From Bradyrhizobium sp. SRL28 (GTDB taxonomy: Bacteria; Pseudomonadota; Alphaproteobacteria; Rhizobiales; Xanthobacteraceae), in contig NZ_JAHEAG010000025.1 in NCBI RefSeq assembly GCF_018596315.1, positions 49,295 to 113,294 on the forward strand: a stretch of 64,000 nt of DNA. The letters run 5' to 3'. Both the position numbers and the translations under genes were made by a program. Below the pieces are notes generated by a model that saw only the letters and a list, made by a program, of their open reading frames with translations, had not been told where the DNA came from and made no database searches. The stretch's first letter is position 1. The number at the start of each line of letters is the position of its first letter. This document shows, piece after piece, positions 24,070 to 32,067 of the stretch.

Positions 24070-25713
24070 ATGGAAACGTTCGATTACGTGATTATCGGCG
24101 CGGGCTCCGCAGGCAGCGTGCTCGCCAACCGGCTTGGCGAAGATTCCGCGAGCCGGGTCTGTGTGCTAGAAGCGGGGCCGACGGACTGGCATCCCTACAT
24201 CCATCTGCCGGCCGGCTTCATCAAGACGTTCCACATGAAGAGCGTCAACTGGGGCTACAGCCAAGAGCCGGGCCCATGGACCGGCGGGCGCAGCATCTAT
24301 GCGCCGCGCGGCAAGACGCTGGGCGGCTCGTCCTCGATCAACGGCCATATCTACAACCGCGGTCAGCGCCAGGATTTCGACACCTGGGCGCAACTCGGCA
24401 ATCGTGGCTGGGGTTATCCGGACATACTGCCCTATTTCAAGCGGCTGGAGCGGCGGGTCGGGGAGGGCGACGAGACCTATCGCGGGCGCGACGGCAGTCT
24501 CACCGTCACCACCATGGATTGGAACGATCCGCTCTGCGAGGCCTTCATGGAAGGCGCCATGAGCCTCGGCATTCCGCGCAACCCCGACTACAACGGCGCG
24601 ATCCAGGAGGGCGTGTCCTATTGCCAGCGCACCATCGAGAACGGCCTGCGCATGAGCGCCGCGAAGGCGTTCCTGCATCCGGCGCGCAAGCGGGGCAATG
24701 TCGATGTGCGCACGCACGCGCATGTCACCAACCTCATCTTCGAGGGCAAGCGCGCGGTCGGCGTGCGCTATCTCCGGGGCGGCAAGGGCGGCACCCCTGT
24801 CGAGGTGCGCGCCAGCAAGGAAGTCATTCTTTCCGGCGGCACTTACAACTCGCCGCAGGTGCTGCAATTGTCCGGCGTCGGTTCGCCGGAATTGCTGCAA
24901 TCGCATGGCATCGAGGTCCGTCACGCGCTGCCGGGCGTCGGCGAGGGCCTGCAGGATCATTACGCGCCGCGTTCGGTCGCGCGCGTCAAGAACATCCGGA
25001 CCATCAATGAGCTGCGGCGGGGCGTGAGCCTGTGGGTCGAGGCGCTGAAATGGGCCACGACGCGGCGCGGCCTGCTCTCGCTGTCGCCGACCATGGTCTA
25101 TTGCTTCTGGCACTCCGGCGAGACCACCGAAAGCTCCGATTTGCAGCTCACCTTCACGCCCGCGAGCTACAAGGAAGGTGTGCAGGGCCAGCTTGAGGAT
25201 GAGCCGGGCATGACGGTCGCCTCATGGCAGCAGCGGCCCGAGAGCCGCGGTTATGTCCGCATCCGCTCCGCCGATCCGTTTGCGCCCCCGATCATCCAGA
25301 CCAATTATCTGGTCGAGGAGATCGACCGCCGCGTCGTCGTCGCCGGCATGAAGCTGGCACGCCGGCTGCTCGCGTCAGCGCCGCTCGCGCCGTATTATGC
25401 CTATGAGGATTTCCCCGGGCCCAAGGTGCAGAGCGACGACGAATTTTTGGCCGCCGCCACCGAGCGCGGCACCACCACGTTCCATCCCGGCTGCACCTGC
25501 CGCATGGGACCGGCGGATGCCAAATGGTCCGTAGTCGACGATCAGTTGCGCGTGCACGGGCTGCAGGGCCTGCGCGTCGTCGACGCCTCGATCATGCCGC
25601 GGATGATCTCGGCCAATCTCAACGCCTCGACGCTGATGATCGCCGACAAGGCTTCCGACATGATCCGCGGCAAGACCGCGCTGGAGGCGGTGAGGTTTCC
25701 GGTGTCGGCTTAG
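24070..25713 (+). CDS. GMC family FAD-dependent oxidoreductase
   Basis: 547-residue glucose-methanol-choline oxidoreductase, choline-dehydrogenase type. FAD binding: IIGAGSAGSVLANRL at the N-terminus. GMC signature 1: APRGKTLGGSSSINGHIYNRG region (residues about 77-97); signature 2: SGGTYNSPQVLQLSGVG. The catalytic His lies in TFHPGCTCRMG, and the C-terminal His/Asn partner region in ISANLNASTLMIADKASD. It oxidises an alcohol to an aldehyde, substrate unknown. There is no betaine-aldehyde dehydrogenase nearby, so choline itself is not supported. Cytoplasmic; tight spacing with GNAT upstream and a hypothetical gene 16 bp downstream. Confidence 0.9.
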   Translation: METFDYVIIGAGSAGSVLANRLGEDSASRVCVLEAGPTDWHPYIHLPAGFIKTFHMKSVNWGYSQEPGPWTGGRSIYAPRGKTLGGSSSINGHIYNRGQRQDFDTWAQLGNRGWGYPDILPYFKRLERRVGEGDETYRGRDGSLTVTTMDWNDPLCEAFMEGAMSLGIPRNPDYNGAIQEGVSYCQRTIENGLRMSAAKAFLHPARKRGNVDVRTHAHVTNLIFEGKRAVGVRYLRGGKGGTPVEVRASKEVILSGGTYNSPQVLQLSGVGSPELLQSHGIEVRHALPGVGEGLQDHYAPRSVARVKNIRTINELRRGVSLWVEALKWATTRRGLLSLSPTMVYCFWHSGETTESSDLQLTFTPASYKEGVQGQLEDEPGMTVASWQQRPESRGYVRIRSADPFAPPIIQTNYLVEEIDRRVVVAGMKLARRLLASAPLAPYYAYEDFPGPKVQSDDEFLAAATERGTTTFHPGCTCRMGPADAKWSVVDDQLRVHGLQGLRVVDASIMPRMISANLNASTLMIADKASDMIRGKTALEAVRFPVSA

Positions 25714-25729
25714 CATTGGCACGACGAGC

Positions 25730-26140
25730 ATGGCGTTCGCGATCAAGGCCGAGATTTCCGATCTGCGGCCGAAGACGTTCGCGTTGTCAGCGCAAAAGAC
25801 CATGTATGGTGGCAAGTATATCGCCGAAGGCGACACAGTCTTCGTGTTCGCGAGCGAGAACGAGGGCGGGCACGGCCTTTTCGCGCGCGGCGTTGTTGTT
25901 TCGGTCGAAGCGATCGCCAGGAAGCGCGGCGTCATCAGGCAAACCCCGCGTGTGAGCGTCACCGTCAGACGCGCCGCCCTCGCAAAGCGCCCGCTGGGGC
26001 GGAGCGAACTCAAGCACTTCACCGACTGGGGTGACGGCCAGCCCGAGACCGAGCTCAATTTCAAGTTCTATCGTCAGGCGACGAACAAGATCGTCGGCAT
26101 TTCGGATGAAGCGGCGGCGTTCCTCGGTGAATTCTTCTAG
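25730..26140 (+). CDS. conserved hypothetical protein
   Basis: 136 residues, soluble, mixed beta-rich sequence (YIAEGDTVFVFASENEGGHG, RVSVTVRRAAL), ending with a helix EAAAFLGEFF. The early part, with paired strands around a GDxVFVFAS motif, is reminiscent of small PUA/EVE-like or nucleotide-binding barrels, but I cannot assign it. It is 16 bp after the GMC gene and probably last in that operon. Confidence 0.65.
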   Translation: MAFAIKAEISDLRPKTFALSAQKTMYGGKYIAEGDTVFVFASENEGGHGLFARGVVVSVEAIARKRGVIRQTPRVSVTVRRAALAKRPLGRSELKHFTDWGDGQPETELNFKFYRQATNKIVGISDEAAAFLGEFF

Positions 26141-26642
26141 GACGCATGCTCATGAAGGGCGCAGATGTCCGCTCTTGACGGCCAAGCGGAAATCTTACGA
26201 TCAGTTAGGATATTGCGCTCGTGACCCGAAGCGGACACGCGCCCGCCGATACTCTCGATGGTCTTGCTGCGATCGCCGTAGTTCTGTGCTGAGAATTTCA
26301 TTCCGGAATTAAAAAGTACCGAATGGCAAACTGAATGTTACCGTCGACAAGCGATCGCCAATTTTGAACAGCTACCAATCGGTCGTTCTTGGAGGATTGC
26401 TGGATATTTCGCGAAGATGGCAGCGTAATAGCTGTTCGTGGCGGTCTCGTGTAATTTATTTACCAAAGACTGCAAATTACCAGAAACCACTTCGCCTAAC
26501 CTGGGCTCAAGAAATTTTACGCATGCTTGTCGAATGACAGGGGAAATGGCCGTTACGCGCGACTAATTGTGATCTTCGTGCGCGGTCATGCCGCAAACGC
26601 GTTTTGCAGTATGGGAGTTCTCGCAGTTTAGTGGGGGGTGAA
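26141..26642. other. intergenic region of low GC
   Basis: About 500 bp without a supported gene. Near 26167-26236 it holds degenerate GTCCGCT / AGCGGAC motifs in inverted arrangement, a kind of remnant seen elsewhere in the window. From about 26300 to 26580 the sequence is visibly richer in A+T than its surroundings (runs such as TTAAAAAGTACC and GTAATTTATTTACC), which probably includes the promoter of the caspase-like gene. Confidence 0.5.
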
Positions 26643-27545
26643 ATGAAAGTGACGCGGCTCTACACCGTTCGCCACTTGCTTACCGTTACTTGCGGTCTTA
26701 CCGGTGTCGCATTGCTCGCGATCGGCGCGAATACAGCGTTGGATCTGCACACGTCGGCAGCCGCAAAGGTGGTGTCTACCCAGGAAAGGGCCAGCGCTCT
26801 CCAGCTCGCGCTCATCATCGGCAATGGCAACTATCCGGACGCCGCCGAGCCACTAAACCAACCCATTAACGACGCAAGCGGTCTGGCGTATGCAATGCGC
26901 CGCCACGGATTCGATGTCGATGTGGTGATGGACGCCACCAAGTCAGATATGGCCCGCGCGGTCGAGCGGCTAAAGTCCAGGATCAAGCCCGGATCTGTCG
27001 TAATGTTGTTCTTCGGCGGCTATGGGGTGCAGTCTCGCCACGAAACCTACATGATCCCGACCGATGCGGTGATTTGGAAGGAAGGTGATGTACGCCACGA
27101 GGGTATGTCCGTCGAAACCGTGCTCCACGCAATTAAGGAGCGGGGCGCTCGCGCTTCGCTGGCCGTCCTCGACGCCTCTCGACGCAATCCCTATGAACGC
27201 CGTTTCCGTTCCTACTCCCACGGGCTTGCGCCAGTCAACGCGCCCAACAATGCGCTCATCATCTCGTCAAATACGCCTGGCAAGGTCGCCGATGACACGA
27301 AGGGCCAGCACAGCGTGCTCGTTACTGAGTTGCTCAACGAGCTCAATGCGCACGTTAGCGCTGAAGGCGTCTTCAACAAGACCCGTGTCGCCGTCTTTCG
27401 CGCCTCCAGTGGCGCGCAGATGCCGTCGGTATCCTCCTCGCTTTTGGAGGACGTGCACTTCAGTCCCAGCAATGATCCCGATTTGACGACGGCGTCCATC
27501 GCGCCGATTACCACCGGAAACGCTTCGCTCGTGGCGCAGAAGTAA
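26643..27545 (+). CDS. caspase-fold (C14-like) protein lacking the catalytic dyad
   Basis: 300 residues. An N-terminal hydrophobic segment (about 12-31) acts as signal anchor, then a caspase/peptidase C14 p20 domain: LALIIGNGNYPDAAEPLNQP, DASGLAYAMRRHGFDVD, and the strand before the catalytic His reading MLFFGGYGVQ. The His position is Tyr127 and the Cys position is Ser179 (VLDASRRNPY), so both dyad residues are gone while the fold is intact. Tyr/Ser caspase homologues are known in alphaproteobacteria, so this may be a conserved pseudo-protease acting by binding rather than cleavage. Start at 26643 behind ggggggtga. No partner effector domain is present. Confidence 0.85.
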   Translation: MKVTRLYTVRHLLTVTCGLTGVALLAIGANTALDLHTSAAAKVVSTQERASALQLALIIGNGNYPDAAEPLNQPINDASGLAYAMRRHGFDVDVVMDATKSDMARAVERLKSRIKPGSVVMLFFGGYGVQSRHETYMIPTDAVIWKEGDVRHEGMSVETVLHAIKERGARASLAVLDASRRNPYERRFRSYSHGLAPVNAPNNALIISSNTPGKVADDTKGQHSVLVTELLNELNAHVSAEGVFNKTRVAVFRASSGAQMPSVSSSLLEDVHFSPSNDPDLTTASIAPITTGNASLVAQK

Positions 27546-27893
27546 AGCCACCACTTCAGAGAGCGATTGATTTCGCTCAGCTCTCGTCAAGCGGAAACCC
27601 GCTGTCTTGCGCCCGGCGTTTCCGGGACGGCAATCGTCTACGCGCCCCATTCGGCCCCGTTCGACGTCTTCGACTGGGTGCTGATTTTTTGGCAGAGCGC
27701 TGACGCTGTACCTTTGAAAGTGATCCCTGTTTCCTTAAAGCGTCTAGTCTCGACTTCCGCTATTGGTCCTACTCGGACCACCGTGAGGTCCGCTATTGCG
27801 CCGCTCTCAGGGGCACAGCGGACCTCATCCGCGGCCGACTGCGGCGCGAATTTCTGAGTACGCGCCCTTGCGAGAGTGGGCCCGATCCAGGCG
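27546..27893. other. intergenic region with an 11-bp inverted repeat
   Basis: Between the convergent caspase-like and reductase genes. TGAGGTCCGCT (27784-27794) is mirrored by AGCGGACCTCA (27817-27827) around 22 nt, and a related TTCCGCTATTGG lies at 27755. No T-run follows. No gene is supported on either strand. Confidence 0.5.
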
Positions 27894-28874
27894 CTAGATA
27901 GCCTCGGCCCGGTACAGTGTATCGATGGTGACGACACCGATCGCGCGTGACACGCAGGGGCAGATCTTGCGGTTGTCCTGCTTTTGCTGGTCGCTGAAGA
28001 ACACGTCGCGATGGTCAATCTCGCCCTCGACGGCAACGACGTCGACGGCGCAGACGCCGCATTCGCCGCGCTGGCAGTCCGATATCACCTCGAAGCCGGC
28101 GCCGTTCAGTGCGTCGAGCATCGAACTGTTTTGAGGCACGACGAGTTCGGTGTCCGAACCCTTGAGGCGCACGCGGAATTCGGCCGTCGGCTTCAGGCCG
28201 CTGGAGCCGAAGGTCTCGTAGCGCAGATCGGCGGGTGCGCGTCCCGCGTCGTTCCAGGCGTGTCGTGCGGCCTCCAGCATCCGCATCGGTCCGCACATGA
28301 TGGCGATGGCATCGTCAGGCAAGGCGCGGAAGGTGGCGTCGAGGTCGAGCCGCGCGCCTTCGTCAGAGGCGTGCACGATCAAGAGATCGCCGAGCAGCGC
28401 CGAGAGCTCGTCGAGGAACGCGGCATCGCCGCGAGATTTGACGGCGTAGTGCAGGGGGGCGTCGATGTTCCGGCGGCGTAAGGCGGCTGCGATACCTGTT
28501 ATCGGCGTGATCCCGATGCCGCCGGCAATCAGGCAATAGTTCTTCCTCGTCCAGTCGATTTCGAGCAGGGACGCCGGATTTGAAGTCTCGATCCGGGCGC
28601 ATGCTTGCAGATTCCACATGCCGCGCGAACCGCCGCGGCTGTCCGGCGCCAGCCGCACGGCGATCCGATAGGTGCCGGCATCGCCGTTCTCCACCAGCGA
28701 ATAGGAGCGTCGCGCAGGCTGTCCGTCGATCAGCACGGTAACGCCGATATGGCTGCCGGCCGGGTAGGGCGGCACGCGGCCGTTCTCGGGGCGCAGTCTG
28801 AATTCGCGGATCGTGGGCGTCACGTCGAGGATGGATTCGACGGTGCACCAGCTCCATTGCTCGGCAAAACGCAT
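27894..28874 (-). CDS. PDR/VanB family oxidoreductase (ferredoxin reductase component)
   Basis: 326-residue reductase partner of a Rieske oxygenase. The N-terminal flavin domain carries RRSYSLVENGD (FMN/FAD), then an NAD domain with LIAGGIGITPITGIAAAL and AIMCGPMRML, then a C-terminal plant-type [2Fe-2S] domain with CQRGECGVC and a fourth Cys near the end. The order FMN-NAD-2Fe2S is that of phthalate dioxygenase reductase and vanillate demethylase VanB. It is last in a three-gene operon with the oxygenase at 29663 and a GntR regulator; the gap to the regulator is only 9 bp. Confidence 0.9.
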   Translation of the reverse strand: MRFAEQWSWCTVESILDVTPTIREFRLRPENGRVPPYPAGSHIGVTVLIDGQPARRSYSLVENGDAGTYRIAVRLAPDSRGGSRGMWNLQACARIETSNPASLLEIDWTRKNYCLIAGGIGITPITGIAAALRRRNIDAPLHYAVKSRGDAAFLDELSALLGDLLIVHASDEGARLDLDATFRALPDDAIAIMCGPMRMLEAARHAWNDAGRAPADLRYETFGSSGLKPTAEFRVRLKGSDTELVVPQNSSMLDALNGAGFEVISDCQRGECGVCAVDVVAVEGEIDHRDVFFSDQQKQDNRKICPCVSRAIGVVTIDTLYRAEAI

Positions 28875-28883
28875 GGGCGTTTC

Positions 28884-29636
28884 CTATTCGGCTGACGATT
28901 TGAGCAAGGCGAGCGCAGGCATCAGTTCGAGATGCGTGCGGTTTCGGATCGCCAGCCGCAAGTTGCGCGCGGCAAGGCGCGAATGCTCGCGCATCACGGC
29001 TTCGGCCCGCGCGCCCTCGCGGTTCTCGATGGCGTCGACCACGATGCGGTGATGATCCTGCCCGACCAGCAGGATCTGGTGCGCCTCGGGCAACGCCGAC
29101 TGCGCCATCACGAAGGCGCTGGGGGAGGCGAACGGCAGCGCGGAGACGCGATCGATTTCCCGGATCAGCGGCGCGCTGGCGGATAGTTCATTGAGCAGCG
29201 CATGGAAGCGCGCGTTCATCGTCACATATGCGGAAAAGGCTTCGACCGAAATCGGATCCTGCCGGACCAGTTGGTCGAGATCGCCAAGGCACTCCTTGAG
29301 CGGCTCGAGGCTGCGCGCGCTGACGCCGCGCTCGGCCGCGAAGCGGGCCGCGAGGCCTTCCAGCGTGCCGCGCAGTTCGATCGAATCCAGAATGTCGCGC
29401 TCGGTAAACGCCTTCACCATGAAGCCGCCGGAAGGAATCGCCTGCAGCAGGCCTTCGTCCTCCAGCCGCACCAGCGCCAGCCGCACCGGCGTCCGGGAGA
29501 CGCCGGTGATGTCCACCGCCTGCAGCTCGGAGATGCGTTCGCTCGGGCGCAGCCGCCCGGAAAGGATCATGTCGCGCAGCGCGAGTTGCGCACGCACGGT
29601 CTGCGAGACGGAGCGCTCGGCGTCGCGTTCGCTCAT
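28884..29636 (-). CDS. GntR family (FadR/FCD) transcriptional regulator
   Basis: 250 residues. The winged helix is at the N-terminus (about 15-80: LRDMILSGRLRPSERISELQ, GVSRTPVRLALVRLEDEGLL), followed by an all-helical FCD ligand-binding domain (100-230) with the metal/ligand Asp-His pattern (NARFHALL, GQDHHRIVDAI-like). It lies between the oxygenase and reductase genes, so it probably autoregulates the operon, like VanR of Caulobacter, which represses vanAB until vanillate binds. GGAG lies 7 nt before the ATG. Confidence 0.9.
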   Translation of the reverse strand: MSERDAERSVSQTVRAQLALRDMILSGRLRPSERISELQAVDITGVSRTPVRLALVRLEDEGLLQAIPSGGFMVKAFTERDILDSIELRGTLEGLAARFAAERGVSARSLEPLKECLGDLDQLVRQDPISVEAFSAYVTMNARFHALLNELSASAPLIREIDRVSALPFASPSAFVMAQSALPEAHQILLVGQDHHRIVVDAIENREGARAEAVMREHSRLAARNLRLAIRNRTHLELMPALALLKSSAE

Positions 29637-29662
29637 GTTCTTACTCCGCTTCGCTCATGGCT

Positions 29663-30712
29663 TCACTCCGCGGCCTGAACCGTCCGCGGCGCGGCTTCGC
29701 GCGCGACCATGCGGTCGATCACGCGCCGCGCCCACATCGCGCCGGCGTCGATGTTGAGGTTGTAGAAGGTGCGGTCCGGATTCTCGTTCATGGCGCGCTG
29801 CTGCGCTTCGAGGATGATTTCATCCTCGTGGAAGATGCCGGCAACGCCCTCGCGGATTTCGGTGGTCAGCTTTTGCTCGGTGGTCCGGTAATTGCGGACG
29901 AAGGCCCAGAAATAGTGGCACGTCGTCTCGGTCTCCGGCGTCATGGTGTTGAGCACAAAACCATTGACGCCCTGCGAGCGGTCGCCCTCCGGCGCACCGG
30001 TGCCGGCGGGCGCCACGCCGACGTCGATATTGACGGTGCCGGGCGCCTGGAAATTTATGATCTGCCAGCGGTCGACCGGCCCCGGCTTCTGCAACTGCGC
30101 CGCCCAGAACGGCGGGGCGTCGATGCCGTGCATCCAGCGCGTCACGGTCACGGTCTTGTCGCCATGGGTGACGTCGAACGGGGCTTCGGCGACGTGGTCA
30201 TTGCCGATGCTGGAGCCATGCACGAAAGCCTCGTGGGTCAGGTCCATCAGATTGTCGACCACGAGGCGGTAGTCGCACTTCACATGAATGGTCTTGCCGT
30301 CGCCGGCCCAGGCCGGATCGTCGTTCCAGTGCATGTCGGGCACCAGCGCAGGGTCAGCCAGCGCCGGATCGCCCATCCACAGCCAGATGTAACGATGCCG
30401 TTCGACCACCGGATAGGAACGCACGCAGGCGGACGGATTGATGGTGTCCTGCGAGGGCATGTAGGTGCAGCGGCCCTGCGCGTTGAATTTCAGGCCGTGA
30501 TAGCCGCAGACGACGGTGTCGCCATCGAGCCGTCCCTTGGACAGCGGCACCAGCCGGTGCCAGCAGGCGTCCTCCAGCGCGCACACCCGCCCGTCGGACT
30601 GGCGGTACATCACGACATGCTTGCCGCAGATCGTGCGCGGAAACAGCGCGTGCTTGATATCGACATCCCAGGCGGCGGCGTACCAGGCATTGAGCGGAAA
30701 TGAGGACGGCAT
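29663..30712 (-). CDS. Rieske aromatic oxygenase alpha subunit, vanillate O-demethylase-like (VanA)
   Basis: 349 residues, the size of VanA-type oxygenases. The Rieske [2Fe-2S] centre is C50-x-H52 and C69-x2-H72. The mononuclear iron site is in DNLMDLTHEAFVHG (Asp, His, His). The start at 30712 (MPSSFPLNAWYAA) has aaggga about 8 nt upstream; a longer frame to 30748 is in the operator region. With a VanB-type reductase and a GntR regulator in the same operon it would demethylate a methoxylated aromatic acid such as vanillate, giving formaldehyde. The exact substrate is inference; several rhizobial paralogues act on other aromatics. Confidence 0.88.
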   Translation of the reverse strand: MPSSFPLNAWYAAAWDVDIKHALFPRTICGKHVVMYRQSDGRVCALEDACWHRLVPLSKGRLDGDTVVCGYHGLKFNAQGRCTYMPSQDTINPSACVRSYPVVERHRYIWLWMGDPALADPALVPDMHWNDDPAWAGDGKTIHVKCDYRLVVDNLMDLTHEAFVHGSSIGNDHVAEAPFDVTHGDKTVTVTRWMHGIDAPPFWAAQLQKPGPVDRWQIINFQAPGTVNIDVGVAPAGTGAPEGDRSQGVNGFVLNTMTPETETTCHYFWAFVRNYRTTEQKLTTEIREGVAGIFHEDEIILEAQQRAMNENPDRTFYNLNIDAGAMWARRVIDRMVAREAAPRTVQAAE

Positions 30713-30738
30713 GGCTGCACTCCCTTGATGAGTGCAGT

Positions 30739-30809
30739 ATGTATACATCCATCGCTCTGTTATGGCAAATATAGCGAAATAAAAGTATTAAAATACCATT
30801 TAAGTATAC
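30739..30809. promoter_or_regulatory. operator-like palindromes ahead of the van-like operon
   Basis: ATGTATACAT (30739-30748) is a perfect 10-bp palindrome 27 bp upstream of the oxygenase ATG. A GTATT-AA-AATAC dyad (30785-30796) and another GTATAC (30804-30809) follow in A+T-rich sequence. GTATAC-centred palindromes suit an FCD-type GntR repressor, so these are candidate sites for the regulator at 28884. They also lie 190-260 bp upstream of the divergent TctC gene. Confidence 0.5.
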
Positions 30810-30998
30810 CAACGCTTTGTGAACTAGCTCATGTCGTTGGACCAGGTTTGTCGTCATCTTGATCGTAGGCCGAGCGGGGCTTCCGCGGGGCGGCAGGCCT
30901 GCACGCGTCATCGAAGCAAATGGCCGCTGCGCTCGCTTGAGCAACGGTCGACGAAAGCTACAGCGTCGATCCAAGCCCGTGACCAATGGGAGGCAACC

Positions 30999-32048
30999 GT
31001 GACGATGTTCCCGCAGATGTCTCGTCGTTCAGCCTGGACCGCTGATCGCTCGGCTCCCGGAAAGTCTGCCTGCCGCAACGCGCGGCGGCTGCGCGCGTTC
31101 GCGGGCCTTGCGGCTTTGGTCGTGGCTCTTGTCGCGCCCATGTCCGCAAGCGCGGATTGGCCCGAGAGGCAGGTCAAGATGATCGTGACGTTTCCGCCCG
31201 GAAGCGCCAACGATGCGGCAGCCCGGATTTTCGCCGACGCGCTTGGCAAGAAATGGGGCAAGCCCGTCGTCGTGGAGGATCGGCCCGGCGCCGAGGGCAC
31301 GATCGGCGTCGGTTCGTTCGTCGCAAACCAGGATGATCATACGCTGTTGTATACCGTGGCCGGCTCGATCACCGTCGCGCCGATGCTGGTCGAGAAGCTG
31401 CCATACGACGTCAACCGCGATCTGGTGCCGATTTCCGCCACGACGGCGATCGTTTTGATGCTTACGGTCAGCAACCAGCTATCCGTCAACAGCATCCCGG
31501 AGCTGATTGAGGCGTTGCGGGCGAGCCCCGGCAAATATGCCTGGACTTCGGGCCCGACCTTGCCGCGCTTTGTATTTTCGGCATTCCTGAAGCAACACGA
31601 TCTGAAGATGAACTTCGTCAGTTATCGCGATGCCTCCCAGCCCCAGGCTGACCTGGGTGAAGGCCGCATCCAGGCGCTTCTGACCTCATTGACCGCGTCA
31701 TCCTCGCCCGTTCAAGCCGGAAAGGCGCGCTTTCTCGCCGTCGTCAACCCGACCCGCGCCGCCACGCTGCCCGACGTCAAGACCGCGCGCGAGCTTGGAT
31801 ATCCCGAACTTGAAATCGAGGGGCTGGCGGGCATCTTCGGCAGCAAGATCATGCCGGAGGCCGTGCGAAACCGAATTGCCGACGACGTTGCCGCCATCTG
31901 TCGCGATACCGATGTTCGCAGCAAACTGGAGGCAGGCGGGCACATTGTGTTGAGCGGCACGACCGAGGAATTGAAATCGGGGATCGAAAAGCAGCGATCA
32001 GCGATGAACGAACTGGCCAAGATAATCGATATCCGGAATCCGCAGTAA
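30999..32048 (+). CDS. Bug/TctC family tripartite tricarboxylate transporter substrate-binding protein
   Basis: About 349 residues. Signal peptide ends near PMSASADWPER, then the Bug fold: VKMIVTFPPGSANDAAARIF, VVVEDRPGAEGTIGVGSFV, the dicarboxylate-gripping loops, LPYDVNRDLVPIS and ATLPDVKTARELGYPELE. GTG at 30999 is preferred because gggagg ends 5 nt before it; ATG at 31005 is possible, and a frame opening at 30831 is probably not translated. No TctA or TctB membrane gene is adjacent, as is common for the many orphan Bug proteins of this group. The ligand is probably a carboxylate or aromatic acid. Confidence 0.85.
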   Translation: MTMFPQMSRRSAWTADRSAPGKSACRNARRLRAFAGLAALVVALVAPMSASADWPERQVKMIVTFPPGSANDAAARIFADALGKKWGKPVVVEDRPGAEGTIGVGSFVANQDDHTLLYTVAGSITVAPMLVEKLPYDVNRDLVPISATTAIVLMLTVSNQLSVNSIPELIEALRASPGKYAWTSGPTLPRFVFSAFLKQHDLKMNFVSYRDASQPQADLGEGRIQALLTSLTASSSPVQAGKARFLAVVNPTRAATLPDVKTARELGYPELEIEGLAGIFGSKIMPEAVRNRIADDVAAICRDTDVRSKLEAGGHIVLSGTTEELKSGIEKQRSAMNELAKIIDIRNPQ

Positions 32049-32067
32049 TGCGGCGATAGGAGGCACG

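Noticed and set aside
30831..30998. N-terminal extension of the Bug protein
   Set aside because: Arg-rich and non-conserved, no ribosome site, and would bury the signal peptide.
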